Assembly: GCF_000721235.1 (NCBI RefSeq) | Contig: NZ_JOFH01000031.1 | Coordinates: forward strand, 36,136 to 100,135 | From: Streptomyces olivaceus | GTDB taxonomy: Bacteria; Actinomycetota; Actinomycetes; Streptomycetales; Streptomycetaceae | DNA length: 64,000 nucleotides | Direction of reading: 5' to 3' | Shown: positions 1 through 7,946 of the stretch, in pieces | Numbering within the stretch: the stretch's first letter is position 1 | How the letters are laid out: the number at the start of each line of letters is the position of its first letter | The notes under the pieces: generated by a model | Told to the model about the DNA's origin: nothing | The model's input: the letters and a program-made list of their open reading frames with translations, nothing else | The model's database searches: none | Program-made: the position numbers and the translations under genes

Positions 1-213
1 CGTCTCCTTGACGCGGGCGGACGCCTTCTCCTGGACGGCCTTCGGGTCGGTGTTGCGCACGGCGTCGATCCGCGCCGGCGCCTCGGCGCGCAGCTGCTCC
101 ACCAGCACCGGCACCTTCTTGGCCTGCTGGAAGGCGAGGTCGGCGGTGCCCGCGGCGAAGTAGAGCGGGGTGGGGTCGCTGAAGGTCTTGCGCAGGTCGT
201 CGGTGATGGCCAT
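1..213 (-). CDS. HbhA-like alanine-rich helical protein (C-terminus outside window)
   Basis: The 71 N-terminal residues of a gene that continues past the left edge. It starts MAITDDLRKTF and is then a lysine-, alanine- and glutamate-rich helix with no signal peptide or membrane segment. The pattern (short N-terminus, AAGTADLA, then a long charged helix) is like mycobacterial heparin-binding haemagglutinin and its Streptomyces homologues, which bind polyanions or surfaces. The ATG is preceded at good spacing by GGAGG. The XRE regulator gene lies 47 bp upstream on the same strand, so the two may be co-transcribed. The family call rests on the visible N-terminus only. Confidence 0.6.
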   Translation of the reverse strand, partial: MAITDDLRKTFSDPTPLYFAAGTADLAFQQAKKVPVLVEQLRAEAPARIDAVRNTDPKAVQEKASARVKET

Positions 214-260
214 GGTGATGGTCCTCCGGAATTGCGTATGGCTGAGGGTGGTCGTGCTGC

Positions 261-692
261 TCATCCGGCCGTCTGCTTCGGCCCGGCCTCCGGTATGGAG
301 GCGGTCCCGTCGGCGGTGCCGACCTCGGCGTCGGCGTCGGCCCCGAATCCGTTCTCCTTGCGGAAGGACTCGTAGACCTGGAGCAGCACCTGCTTCTGCC
401 CCTCGTTCAGCGAGGGGTCCGCGAGGATGACCGCACGGGTCTCCACGTCGTCCCGGTCGCGCTCGGCGTCGAGGATCCCGGCGCGGACGTACAGCGTCTC
501 GGCGGAGATGCGCAGCGCCTTGGCGACCTGCTGCAGCACCTCCGCGCTCGGCTTGCGCAGCCCGCGCTCGATCTGGCTGAGGTACGGGTTGGACACGCCC
601 GCGGCGTCGGCGAGCTGCCGCAGCGACAGCTGCGCGTTGCGCCGCTGCTCGCGCAGGTACTCACCGAGGTTGCCGACATTGAGCGAGGCCAT
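261..692 (-). CDS. XRE-family helix-turn-helix regulator
   Basis: A 143-residue DNA-binding protein. Residues about 8-65 form a complete XRE/Cro HTH (LREQRRNAQLSLRQLADAAG, then NPYLSQIERG). The remainder is an acidic helix ending in a disordered A/G/E-rich tail. The start MASLNVGNLG is chosen because GTGGAGG lies just upstream; longer reading frames run through the promoter palindrome. It reads toward the HbhA-like gene and probably controls it and itself. A 12-bp perfect inverted repeat upstream of its start is the likely operator. The target and any effector are not visible. Confidence 0.85.
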   Translation of the reverse strand: MASLNVGNLGEYLREQRRNAQLSLRQLADAAGVSNPYLSQIERGLRKPSAEVLQQVAKALRISAETLYVRAGILDAERDRDDVETRAVILADPSLNEGQKQVLLQVYESFRKENGFGADADAEVGTADGTASIPEAGPKQTAG

Positions 693-717
693 GCCTCCAC
701 CATGCCCCACCCCGCTA

Positions 718-746
718 ACTGTTGCAAGCAAGCCGCTTGCAACAGT
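718..746. promoter_or_regulatory. Perfect inverted repeat, likely operator of the XRE gene
   Basis: Arms ACTGTTGCAAGC and GCTTGCAACAGT are perfectly complementary (12 bp) around the 5-bp spacer AAGCC. The site lies 25 bp upstream of the XRE start in AT-richer DNA. Position and symmetry fit an autoregulatory operator; binding is inferred. Confidence 0.6.
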
Positions 747-860
747 GCACCTCCCCTGGAGCGGTCCGGCCCGACACGCCCCTCGCGCCGGTGCCCCACC
801 CGGCCCACTGACCGGGCGCACCGACCGAGCCCACCGACGGGGCGGGGCCCGGGGCGGGTG

Positions 861-2903
861 TCAGAAGGGCAGCGGGCGGGCGTGGACCACGTCCAGGCGG
901 GAGACCGCGCGGGTGAGGACGACGTAGAGGCGGTGCAGGCCCCGCCCGCCCGCGCCCTCCGCCTCCGCGATCGCCGCCGGTTCGACGGCGACGACGTGGT
1001 CGTACTCCAGCCCCTTGACCACGCTCGCCGGGACGACGGCCACCCTCGCGCCCGGCTCCCCGGGCCCCGCCGCCGGGATGCCGGCGGCGGCGAGGGCGTC
1101 CCGCATCCTCGGCGCGTCCTGGTCGGCGGCGACGACCGCGACGGAACCCTCCCGGGCGAGGGCGGCGCGTACGGCATCGACGACCACGCCCGTCAGCCGT
1201 CCGGGTCCGGCCCGGCGGATCGCCAGCTCCCCGTCGCCGCGCAGCGAACGGGCCGCCGGTACGTCCACGTCCAGCCGTTCGAGGAGCCGGTTGGCGAGGG
1301 CCACGACCGCCTGCGGCACCCGGAACCCGGTGGTCAGCGGCACCACGGCCGCGTCGGGCCGGCCGAGGTGGGCGAGGGTGTCCGGCCAGGACCGCGCGGC
1401 CCACGGCGTGGTCCCCTGGGCGAGGTCGCCGAGGACGGTGAGCGAGCCGAAGGCGGACCGGCGGGCGACGGCCCGGCACTCCATCGGCGAGAGGTCCTGG
1501 GCCTCGTCGACGACGATGTGGCCGTAGCCCTCGGGGTGTTCGAGGAGCCCGGCGACCTCGTCGAGGAGGACCAGGTCGGCCGCGGACCAGCGCGCGGACT
1601 TCCACGACCGCGGGACACGGTCCGTCCACAGCAGGGCCTCCTGCTCCTCCGCGTCCAGCAGCCCGTCGGCCGCCCGCGCCAGTGCGCCGGGGTCCGTGAG
1701 CAGCCGCGCCACGACCTCCTCCGGGCGCACCCGGGGCCATACGGCGTCCAGGTGGGCGCCGATCGGGCGGGCGCGCTCGACGCGGCGCACCCAGGCGTCG
1801 GTCCTCGGCCCCGCACGCCGCTCGGCGCGGTCCTGGACGTAGCGCACGATCCGGGCCCGCACCCGCTCGCGGCCGACGGTGTACGGCGGTTCCTCCGCGC
1901 GGACGTCCGCGACGATGCGGGCCAGCGCCTCCGCCGGGACGCGCCAGCGGTAGGAGCCGTCCGGCACGGCGAGGGGGCCGGCGGCCTCGGGGTCCACGCG
2001 TGCGTACAGCGCGCGGCGCAGCACCTTGGCCGTCCGGGCGTCGTGCTTGACGGCGGCGGTGTGCGCGCCGTCGGTGCGGGTGACCGGGTGCCGGGCGATC
2101 TCCCGGGCGAGCGTCGACTGCCGTACGCCGGTCTCGCCGAGGGCGGGGAGCACTTCGGCGATGTAGGAGAGGAAGGTCGGGTGGGGGCCGAGGATCAGCA
2201 GTCCGCCGCGCCGGATGCGCCGCGGGTGGGTGTAGAGGAGGTAGGCGGCCCGGTGCAGGCCGACGGCGGTCTTGCCGGTGCCCGGGGCGCCCTGGACGCA
2301 GACGGTGGCGGTGAGGCCGGCCCGGACGAGGTCGTCCTGCTCGGGCTGGATGGTGGCGGCGATGTCCCGCATGGGCCCGACGCGGGGCCGTTCGATCTCG
2401 CGGGCGACGATGTCGCTCGCCCGGGACTCGCCCCGGCCGAGGTGCTCGTCCTCCAGGCCGGTGAGGTCGGCCGGGGCGCCGCGGCTGCCGGGCGCCCAGC
2501 CGAAGCGGCGGCGGACGGCGACGCCGCGGGGGTCTTCGGCGGTGGCCTGGTAGAAGGCGCGGGAGACGGGGGCACGCCAGTCCACGACGAGGGGCGGGGC
2601 GGCCGGGTGCTCGGTGATCCGCAGCCGTCCGATGTGCAGCGCCCGCTCGGGGTCCTCCCCCGCCGCGAAGTCGAGCCGGCCGAAGAACAGCGGCCCTTCG
2701 GGCAGTTCGCGCAGTTCCTCGGCCCGGCTGCGCAGCCGGTACCCGAGGACCTCGGCGTCGGCGCCGGAGGCGGAGACGTCCTCGCCGGTGACGACGTGCT
2801 CCTGGGCGCCGTCGACCATGGCGGCGAAGACGGTCGTGCAGTGGTCGTGATGGGCGCGTTCCCGGTCGAGGGCGCGCTGGAGGGCGGGGTCGGTCGGCGT
2901 CAT
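861..2903 (-). CDS. helD: HelD-type RNA polymerase-recycling ATPase (UvrD-like superfamily 1)
   Basis: A 680-residue superfamily 1 NTPase. The N-terminal coiled region (ALDRERAHHDHC) is typical of HelD. A Q-motif-like segment lies near residue 185, Walker A GAPGTGKTAVG near 205-212, and Walker B with motif II VVDEAQDLSPME in the middle. Motif VI-like VVLTRAVSRLDVV is close to the C-terminus. HelD proteins pull stalled RNA polymerase off DNA, and some actinobacterial members also dislodge rifamycins. The gene follows a TetR gene by 41 bp, and a -10 TAGGGT placed 7 nt before the ATG suggests a leaderless transcript under that repressor. The HelD subclass cannot be settled by eye. Confidence 0.85.
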   Translation of the reverse strand: MTPTDPALQRALDRERAHHDHCTTVFAAMVDGAQEHVVTGEDVSASGADAEVLGYRLRSRAEELRELPEGPLFFGRLDFAAGEDPERALHIGRLRITEHPAAPPLVVDWRAPVSRAFYQATAEDPRGVAVRRRFGWAPGSRGAPADLTGLEDEHLGRGESRASDIVAREIERPRVGPMRDIAATIQPEQDDLVRAGLTATVCVQGAPGTGKTAVGLHRAAYLLYTHPRRIRRGGLLILGPHPTFLSYIAEVLPALGETGVRQSTLAREIARHPVTRTDGAHTAAVKHDARTAKVLRRALYARVDPEAAGPLAVPDGSYRWRVPAEALARIVADVRAEEPPYTVGRERVRARIVRYVQDRAERRAGPRTDAWVRRVERARPIGAHLDAVWPRVRPEEVVARLLTDPGALARAADGLLDAEEQEALLWTDRVPRSWKSARWSAADLVLLDEVAGLLEHPEGYGHIVVDEAQDLSPMECRAVARRSAFGSLTVLGDLAQGTTPWAARSWPDTLAHLGRPDAAVVPLTTGFRVPQAVVALANRLLERLDVDVPAARSLRGDGELAIRRAGPGRLTGVVVDAVRAALAREGSVAVVAADQDAPRMRDALAAAGIPAAGPGEPGARVAVVPASVVKGLEYDHVVAVEPAAIAEAEGAGGRGLHRLYVVLTRAVSRLDVVHARPLPF

Positions 2904-2910
2904 TCCGGCT

Positions 2911-2945
2911 ACCCTAGCCGAATAACGTTACCGAGTTACATTATT
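2911..2945 (-). promoter_or_regulatory. Leaderless helD promoter overlapped by an imperfect palindrome
   Basis: On the minus strand TAGGGT (2916-2911) sits 7 nt before the helD ATG, with GTAACT 17 bp further up as a weak -35. Bases 2921-2945 form an imperfect 25-bp palindrome, AATAA-GT-AC...GT-AC-TTATT, covering the -35 and touching the tetR stop codon. This is the expected place for a TetR operator. Confidence 0.55.
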
Positions 2946-3556
2946 TACTCCGTCACGCTTCTTGGCAGTGCGGTCGCCAGGCCCGTGAACGCCCGTTCCG
3001 TCGCCGCCACCGCGTCCTCCCGCACGTCCGCCACCCGCTCCCCGGCCGCGATCCGGCGCCAGTTCTCCTGGGCGAGGACCCGCTGTACGGCGATGATCTG
3101 GCCGGCGGCCAGCCTGGCCGCCAGGTCGCCGCCGAGCGCGCCGGCGAGCGCGGCCTCGGACCGCTCCAGGTGGGTGTGCAGCCGGGCGACGAGGGCGGGG
3201 GTGCCGTAGAGCAGCCGGTGGAAGGCGAGGACGGCGGGGTCGTCGTTGAGCCCGGTCACCGGGTCGCACCGTTCCAGGCCGGCCAGGAAGTGCCGGCGCA
3301 GCGCGTCGACCGGCGCCGGCCCCTCCGCCGCCACCCGGGCCGCCTCGTCCTCGTGGTCGGCGACGCGGTGCAGGACGAGGTCCTCCTTCGCGGGGAAGTA
3401 GCGGAAGAGCGTCGGCTTGGACACCTCCGCCGCGGCGGCCACCTCCGCGACGGACACGGCGTCGAAGCCCCTCTCCAGGAAGAGCCCGATCGCGACGTCC
3501 GACAGGGTCTGGAACATCCGCTGCTTCTTGCGTTCGCGCAGGCCGGGGTCGTTCAT
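2945..3556 (-). CDS. TetR-family transcriptional regulator
   Basis: A 203-residue TetR repressor. The N-terminal HTH is canonical: FERGF-type 'FLERGFDAVSVAEVAAAAEV' followed by SKPTLFRYFPAKEDL at about residues 27-60. The C-terminal half is a helical ligand/dimer domain with no recognisable ligand. The start MNDPGLRERKKQRM matches the family, although the ATG has no clear Shine-Dalgarno. It lies directly before helD on the same strand, and the palindrome between them suggests it controls helD, perhaps in answer to an RNA polymerase inhibitor. That last step is inference. Confidence 0.9.
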   Translation of the reverse strand: MNDPGLRERKKQRMFQTLSDVAIGLFLERGFDAVSVAEVAAAAEVSKPTLFRYFPAKEDLVLHRVADHEDEAARVAAEGPAPVDALRRHFLAGLERCDPVTGLNDDPAVLAFHRLLYGTPALVARLHTHLERSEAALAGALGGDLAARLAAGQIIAVQRVLAQENWRRIAAGERVADVREDAVAATERAFTGLATALPRSVTE

Positions 3557-3650
3557 GGGAGGGAGGCTAGCGCCTCACGGGGCGGGCACCGGCCCGCGCC
3601 GTACGCCCGGCCCGCCACCTCGGTCCCGGGCCCGCGCCCCGCGCCGCAGG

Positions 3651-4778
3651 TCACTCCGCGGGGAGGGCGGCGGTTTCCCGGTGCCAGCGGAGCAGCGCGG
3701 TGGCGACCTCGCGGTGGCCCGGTACCGCGGTCAGGCCGAGTGGTGCGGCCGCCGCGGCCAGGGTGCTCTGCAGCTTCGCGGCCACCCTCGGGAGGGCGGT
3801 CCAGCGCAGCCCCGTACGCCCGCGCAGGGACAGCGCGGCGCGGACGGTGTCCGTGTAGAGGGACTGCGCCCGCTTGAAGCCGGTGAGCAGCGGCAGGTCG
3901 TGCTCCCACGCGCGGGAACTGCCGGGGCGCACCGCCTCCACGACTTCGCACCAGGCACGGATCATCCGGGCCTCCTGGTCGGCCGGGTACCGCATCAGGT
4001 AGAGGTGGGTCGCGAGGTCGTACAGCGGGTCGCCGACCATCGCCAGCTCCCAGTCGATGGTCCACAGGCCGCCGCGCGGGTCGACGACGAAGTTCTCGCG
4101 GTGCAGGTCGCCGTGGAGGAGGCAGAACGGCCGCGGGGTGAGCCCGGCCACGTGCTTCTCCAGGTGGACGAGCGCCTCGTCCCGTACGCCGAGGTCGGCG
4201 AAGAGGCCCCCGAACACCGGGCGGTTGGCCTCATAGACCTGCTCCCCGACGAAGACGACGAGGCGTTTCAGGAAGGCGTCGGTGTCGCCGTCGTCCGGCG
4301 CGTCCTCGGGCGAGCAGCGTCGCGGCACGTTCAGGGTCCCGGCGGTGATCCGCGTCAGCTGCCGGAACAGGCCGACGATCTGCTCGAACACCGCGTCCGG
4401 GACCTGCCGCACCCGTCGGCGGTGCGCGCCGAGGGTCCGGCCCTCGATGAACGTCTGCAGCCCCATGCCCTCGACGTCGACGACGTCGGGCACCCGGTCG
4501 ATGCGGCCCCGCAGGCCCCGGAGGAGGTCCTCCTCGGACTGGAAGCAACGGCGGTCGAACCACAGGCTCGTGGAGCGCGGCTCCCTCAGCTTGACGACCA
4601 CCCCGCCCGGCGGCGAGAGCACGTAGGTCTCGTGGTGATACCCCTTCAGCGGGCCCCTGACCAGGGACGAGCCGTCACTCATCGCTTCGGCCCGCTGCCT
4701 GACGGGCGAGACCACTTGAGGTGCCATTCGGTGCGTTCTGCCCATCCCGGTGGTGCCAATGGGGTAAGAGAGCAGCAC
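3651..4778 (-). CDS. APH-fold phosphotransferase (aminoglycoside phosphotransferase family)
   Basis: A 375-residue kinase-like protein. The catalytic loop LLHGDLHRENFVVD (Brenner-type HGDxHxxN) and the metal-binding TIDWELAMVGDPLYDLA are intact, so it should transfer phosphate from ATP to a small hydroxylated molecule. The N-terminal lobe carries VVVKLREPR. The start is uncertain. GTG 4778 has GGAG at short spacing; internal ATGs at 4727 and 4682 (MSDGSSLVRG) are possible. It lies 94 bp after a GntR-HAD phosphatase pair on the same strand, so kinase and phosphatase may act on related metabolites. The substrate is unknown and antibiotic resistance is not implied. Confidence 0.75.
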   Translation of the reverse strand: MLLSYPIGTTGMGRTHRMAPQVVSPVRQRAEAMSDGSSLVRGPLKGYHHETYVLSPPGGVVVKLREPRSTSLWFDRRCFQSEEDLLRGLRGRIDRVPDVVDVEGMGLQTFIEGRTLGAHRRRVRQVPDAVFEQIVGLFRQLTRITAGTLNVPRRCSPEDAPDDGDTDAFLKRLVVFVGEQVYEANRPVFGGLFADLGVRDEALVHLEKHVAGLTPRPFCLLHGDLHRENFVVDPRGGLWTIDWELAMVGDPLYDLATHLYLMRYPADQEARMIRAWCEVVEAVRPGSSRAWEHDLPLLTGFKRAQSLYTDTVRAALSLRGRTGLRWTALPRVAAKLQSTLAAAAAPLGLTAVPGHREVATALLRWHRETAALPAE

Positions 4779-4872
4779 GCTACTCCACGGGGCCGCGGCA
4801 CGGGCGCAGAACCCGCCCCCGGAAGCCGCTCGTCCCCACCTCGGACGAACCGGGTGAACCGGGCGGTCCGGC

Positions 4873-5625
4873 TCAGTCGCCGGTGTGCGCCGCGTTCTCC
4901 CACAGCAGCCTCAGTACCGGCTCCAGCGAGTCCACGACCGTGTCCGCGCCCGCCTGCTTGAGCGCCTTGTGCTTGTGCTCCTCCCGCGCGTAGCCGAGGA
5001 ACGGCACGCCGGCCGCGCGGGCGGCGGTCAGGTCGGAGGCGGAGTCGCCGACCATCAGCGCCCGGGCGGGGGCGACGCCCATCGCGCTGAGGGCGCGGTT
5101 GAGGCAGTACGGGTCGGGCTTGAGGAGGTTCAGGTCCCGGGTGCGGCCGTAGATGTGCGGGGCGAAGCAGTCCAGCAGGCCCCGGGTGCCGAGGTACTCG
5201 CTCGCGACGCGCGGTGCGTTGTTGGTCGTGACGGCCAGTCCGACCCCGAGCGCCGACCAGGTGCGGATCAGCGGGTCGGCGTACGCGGTCGGCCACGCGG
5301 TGGCCACGGCGCGCAGTTCCTCCCGGGTGAGCCGTTCCTCGAAGTCGGCGACCAGGTCGCTGCGGTGGCGCCTGCGGTTGACGGCGCCCAGCAGGACGTG
5401 CGGGTCCGGGTGGACCTGCTCCTCCCTGGTCAGCAGCTCCCGGAGGCCCTGCCCGGCCAGCCAGTCGACCAGTTCGCCCGCCACCCGGTCGGCGGAGTAG
5501 CCCGCGAACAGTCTGCAGATCGGGCCGTCGAAGTCCCACAGGACGACGCGGGCGCCCACCACCAGGTCCCGCAGTCCGGCGCGGTGCCCGGCAACCGGTT
5601 CCGTCTGTTCCGTATCGGAAGTCAC
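4873..5625 (-). CDS. HAD-superfamily phosphatase
   Basis: A 250-residue HAD hydrolase. Motif I is WDFDGPI, motif II is TTNNAPR, the lysine of motif III is in LLKPDPY, and motif IV is GDSASDLTAA. A helical cap lies between motifs I and II, as in phosphoglycolate-phosphatase-like enzymes. The start is taken as GTG 5625 because it overlaps the stop of the upstream GntR gene by one base (TAGTG), which implies translational coupling. It probably dephosphorylates a small metabolite. Coupling to the regulator and closeness to an APH-fold kinase suggest a substrate linked to the regulator's signal, but none can be named. Confidence 0.85.
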   Translation of the reverse strand: MTSDTEQTEPVAGHRAGLRDLVVGARVVLWDFDGPICRLFAGYSADRVAGELVDWLAGQGLRELLTREEQVHPDPHVLLGAVNRRRHRSDLVADFEERLTREELRAVATAWPTAYADPLIRTWSALGVGLAVTTNNAPRVASEYLGTRGLLDCFAPHIYGRTRDLNLLKPDPYCLNRALSAMGVAPARALMVGDSASDLTAARAAGVPFLGYAREEHKHKALKQAGADTVVDSLEPVLRLLWENAAHTGD

Positions 5626-6497
5626 TAGGAGAGTGTCATGTCCGTGGTGATGGTTTCCCAGAGGGCGTCGAACCACTTCTGTGATTCCTCCACGAACACG
5701 GCGTCCCGGTCGCCCTCGCGCTTCAGGAACGAGAACAGCAGCGACTGGGAGCCGAGGGCGTCGAACATCTCCAGTGTGCGGCTCTCGTACTCCTCCTCGC
5801 GGCGGGTCAGCAGGTAGTAGCCGAGCAGGGCCTCCTCGCCGTTGAGCAGGTAGAGCTTGGTCGGCGGGGTGAACGGCAGGGCGCGGAAGGCGATGCGCAC
5901 GTCGATGCGGTGGGTGGAGCGCACGGCGTGCAGGTTGTGCTGGAGGACCCGTGCCTGGGCGTTGCGCATCTCCAGCCAGCGCTGGTGGACCGGGTCGTCC
6001 TCCTCGTCCTCGACCAGGACGGGGAAGGCCAGGTCGATGTCGCGCGAGGGCATCAGGACGCGGAACTCGATGGCCTCCGGGCGGATGCGGCCCTCGTGGA
6101 TCAGGCGGAGCGGCTCGCTGAGGGCCAGCATCAGCGTCTCGGAGGTGTGGCAGACGACGTCGACCCGCACGCGCGGTGCCGCGAACGCCGCCGCGAGGCG
6201 CGGCCCGAGCGAGACCATCGTCGGCTGCGGCTCGGCGCGCGGTGCGGCGGGCTCGGCGATGCGGGGCGGGCTGCCCTTGCTGACGTTGGTGAGCAGGCCG
6301 TCCTCCTGCAGCGCGCGCAGGGCCTGGCGTACGGTGCCGCGCTCGACGCCGAACTCCTCGGCCAGCTCCGCCTGCGTGGGCAGCCGGTCGCCCGCCTTGA
6401 GGTCGCCCCCGCGGATCCTCTCCCGCAGGACGTCGGCGATCTCCTGGGACGAGAGCCTTCTGCTGCCGTTCACGGACACGTTCTCCTGGGGGGTCAC
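5625..6497 (-). CDS. GntR-type regulator with an unrecognised C-terminal domain (copy 1)
   Basis: A 290-residue regulator. Residues about 15-75 are a GntR winged helix (RLPTQAELAEEFGVERGTVR). The roughly 190-residue C-terminal domain is neither FCD nor UTRA; it carries VLMPSRDIDLAFPV and FRALPFTPPTKLYLLN and ends at KWFDALWETITTDMTLS. A paralogue with the same domain lies 1.1 kb away. GTG 6497 is preferred because -10 TAGCGT stands 6 nt upstream and the same arrangement is conserved in the paralogue (leaderless). GTG 6479 or 6473 behind AGGAG are alternatives. It is coupled to the HAD gene and divergent from a tiny membrane-protein gene. Confidence 0.8.
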   Translation of the reverse strand: MTPQENVSVNGSRRLSSQEIADVLRERIRGGDLKAGDRLPTQAELAEEFGVERGTVRQALRALQEDGLLTNVSKGSPPRIAEPAAPRAEPQPTMVSLGPRLAAAFAAPRVRVDVVCHTSETLMLALSEPLRLIHEGRIRPEAIEFRVLMPSRDIDLAFPVLVEDEEDDPVHQRWLEMRNAQARVLQHNLHAVRSTHRIDVRIAFRALPFTPPTKLYLLNGEEALLGYYLLTRREEEYESRTLEMFDALGSQSLLFSFLKREGDRDAVFVEESQKWFDALWETITTDMTLS

Positions 6498-6643
6498 GAC
6501 CAAACGCTACAACTTCGACCTACCTATAGGGAGTTGTTTGAAACTTGTTTATAGGTAGCAGCCAAGTGGGGACAACATAGAGGGAGTTGGTTGCCAACTT
6601 AGCCCGGTTGGCGGAAGTTCACCTTCCCGAAGGGAGGAAGACC
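6498..6643. promoter_or_regulatory. Divergent control region of GntR copy 1 and small membrane gene 1
   Basis: Three elements are visible. The leaderless -10 TAGCGT of the regulator is at 6509-6504 (minus strand). A wide inverted repeat has arms CTACCTATA (6520-6528) and TATAGGTAG (6550-6558). A compact dyad AGTTGG-N3-CCAACT is at 6585-6599. The segment from about 6548 to 6600 aligns with the corresponding region of the second module, including CCAAGTGG and the dyad, so the dyad is the best candidate for a shared GntR operator. Confidence 0.6.
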
Positions 6644-7786
6644 ATGCCCGTCCTCGCCCTGGTCTCCGCGGTCTTCGTCATCGCCTTCGAGCAGCTCGTC
6701 CAGTGGAGGTACGGCCCCACCGGCATCGTCGGCCTGCTCCTGCTCACCATCGGCATCAAGGCGAAGAGCCCCTCCGTCAGCTCCGCCGGCGCGGTCCTGC
6801 TGGCCCTCCTGGTCGTGGGTCCCGCCGGGTGACCCGAGGGACCCGAGGGACCCGGCCCCGGGGGACGGCCGGGCGCCGAGGACCAGCCCGGAGCTGATCG
6901 TCCCCCACAGCGCCTCGAACCACAGCCGGGACTGCTGCACGAACACGCCGTCGCGCGGCCCGCCCCCGCGTTCGAAGGCGAACAGCGTCGACCGGATGCC
7001 CTCCGCGTCGTACGTCTCCAGCCGCTCGCGGCCCACCTCCTGCTCGCGCCGGGCGAGGGTGTAGTAGGCGAAAAGGGCCTCCGAGTCGTTGAGCAGGTAG
7101 AGCTTCACCGGCGGGGTGAACGGCAGGGCGCGGAAGGAGACGCGCACGTCGATGCCGTGGGTGGCGCGCAGGCCCAGCAGGCTGTGCCGCAGCACCCGCG
7201 CCTGGGCGTCGCGCATCGCCAGCCACCCCTCGTGCACCGGGTCGCCGGTCGCGCCGGCGCCGGCCACCGCCACCGGGAAGGCGAGGTCGATGTCCCGGCT
7301 CGGCAGCAGCACGCGGACGTCGATCTTGGCCGGTTTCAGCCGCCCCGCGTGGATCTGGCCCAGCGGCTCGCCGAGGGCGAGGGTGAGGGAGACGGCGGTC
7401 AGGCACAGCGCGTCGATCTCGACGTGCGGGGCGGCGAAGGCCCTCGTCACCCGGGACGCGAGGGCGACCGTGGTGGGCAGCGGACGCGTCAGCGGAGCGG
7501 CCCGGGTTCCGTACGGGTCGGGCGCTACGGTCGCGGGGCTCCCTCTGGACACGTTGGTGAGCAGACGTTCCGACTGCAGGATGCGCAGCGCCTGCCGGAC
7601 CGTCCCGCGCTCCACGCCGAACTCCTCGGCCAACCTGGCCTGCGTGGGCATGCGCCGACCCGGCTGCAACCGGCCGGACCTGATCCGGGCGCGCAGCTCG
7701 TCGGCCACCTCGCGGGGGCTCTTCTGTGGCGGCTGCGGTCTCTTCCGCCCGTTCCGCCCGTTGAGGGGGGCGTGTTCCGGCTCCAC
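6599..7786 (-). CDS. GntR-type regulator (copy 2) with an aberrant C-terminal run-on
   Basis: Paralogue of the regulator at 5625. It has the same GntR winged helix (RMPTQARLAEEFGVERGTVR) and the same unrecognised C-terminal domain (VLLPSRDIDLAFPV, FRALPFTPPVKLYLLN). Homology ends near FEALWGTISSGLVL, where copy 1 stops. Here no stop codon follows, and the frame runs about 100 further residues through Gly/Ser repeats and antisense across the small membrane gene before TAA at 6599. The GTG at 7786 has -10 TAGTGT 7 nt upstream, matching copy 1. The run-on may be a recent loss of a stop codon; whether the tail is made stably is unknown. Confidence 0.75.
   Translation of the reverse strand: MEPEHAPLNGRNGRKRPQPPQKSPREVADELRARIRSGRLQPGRRMPTQARLAEEFGVERGTVRQALRILQSERLLTNVSRGSPATVAPDPYGTRAAPLTRPLPTTVALASRVTRAFAAPHVEIDALCLTAVSLTLALGEPLGQIHAGRLKPAKIDVRVLLPSRDIDLAFPVAVAGAGATGDPVHEGWLAMRDAQARVLRHSLLGLRATHGIDVRVSFRALPFTPPVKLYLLNDSEALFAYYTLARREQEVGRERLETYDAEGIRSTLFAFERGGGPRDGVFVQQSRLWFEALWGTISSGLVLGARPSPGAGSLGSLGSPGGTHDQEGQQDRAGGADGGALRLDADGEQEQADDAGGAVPPLDELLEGDDEDRGDQGEDGHGLPPFGKVNFRQPG
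6644..6832 (+). CDS. Small two-helix membrane protein (copy 1)
   Basis: A 62-residue hydrophobic protein, MPVLALVSAVFVIAFEQL at the start, with two predicted membrane helices separated by a short VQWRYGP loop and a basic KAKSP segment. The ATG has GGGAGGA at good spacing. It is a clear paralogue of the gene at 7947: both share FEQLVQW-YGP and IG-KAK. Each is divergent from a GntR regulator. I do not recognise the family. The entire gene lies antisense inside the C-terminal extension of the neighbouring GntR copy 2. Confidence 0.75.
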   Translation: MPVLALVSAVFVIAFEQLVQWRYGPTGIVGLLLLTIGIKAKSPSVSSAGAVLLALLVVGPAG

Positions 7787-7946
7787 GACCAGAACACTAC
7801 AACTTCTCGCCATCTTTGGGCAGTTCGCGAGAAGGTGGTTATGAGTCGCTTCCAAGTGGAGATAAGTACAGAGAAGTTGGCAGCCAACTTGAGCAACGTG
7901 GTCAGACCTTCCGAGGGTTGGCCACCACGGTGAACAGGGGGACACC
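7787..7946. promoter_or_regulatory. Divergent control region of GntR copy 2 and small membrane gene 2
   Basis: It contains the leaderless -10 TAGTGT (7799-7794, minus strand), a wide inverted repeat CTTCTCGC/GCGAGAAG (7803-7810 and 7827-7834), and a perfect 17-bp palindrome AAGTTGGC-A-GCCAACTT at 7874-7890. The core AGTTGG-N3-CCAACT is identical to that of module 1, as are CCAAGTGG and its surroundings upstream. The wide repeats differ between modules, which could give each regulator its own site plus a shared one. Confidence 0.6.

Noticed and set aside
702..3209. 835-codon plus-strand frame opposite helD and tetR
   Set aside because: It is the mirror of the HelD and TetR genes; these have clear motifs, and the plus frame has Gly/Arg/Pro-rich, featureless sequence typical of antisense frames in GC-rich DNA.
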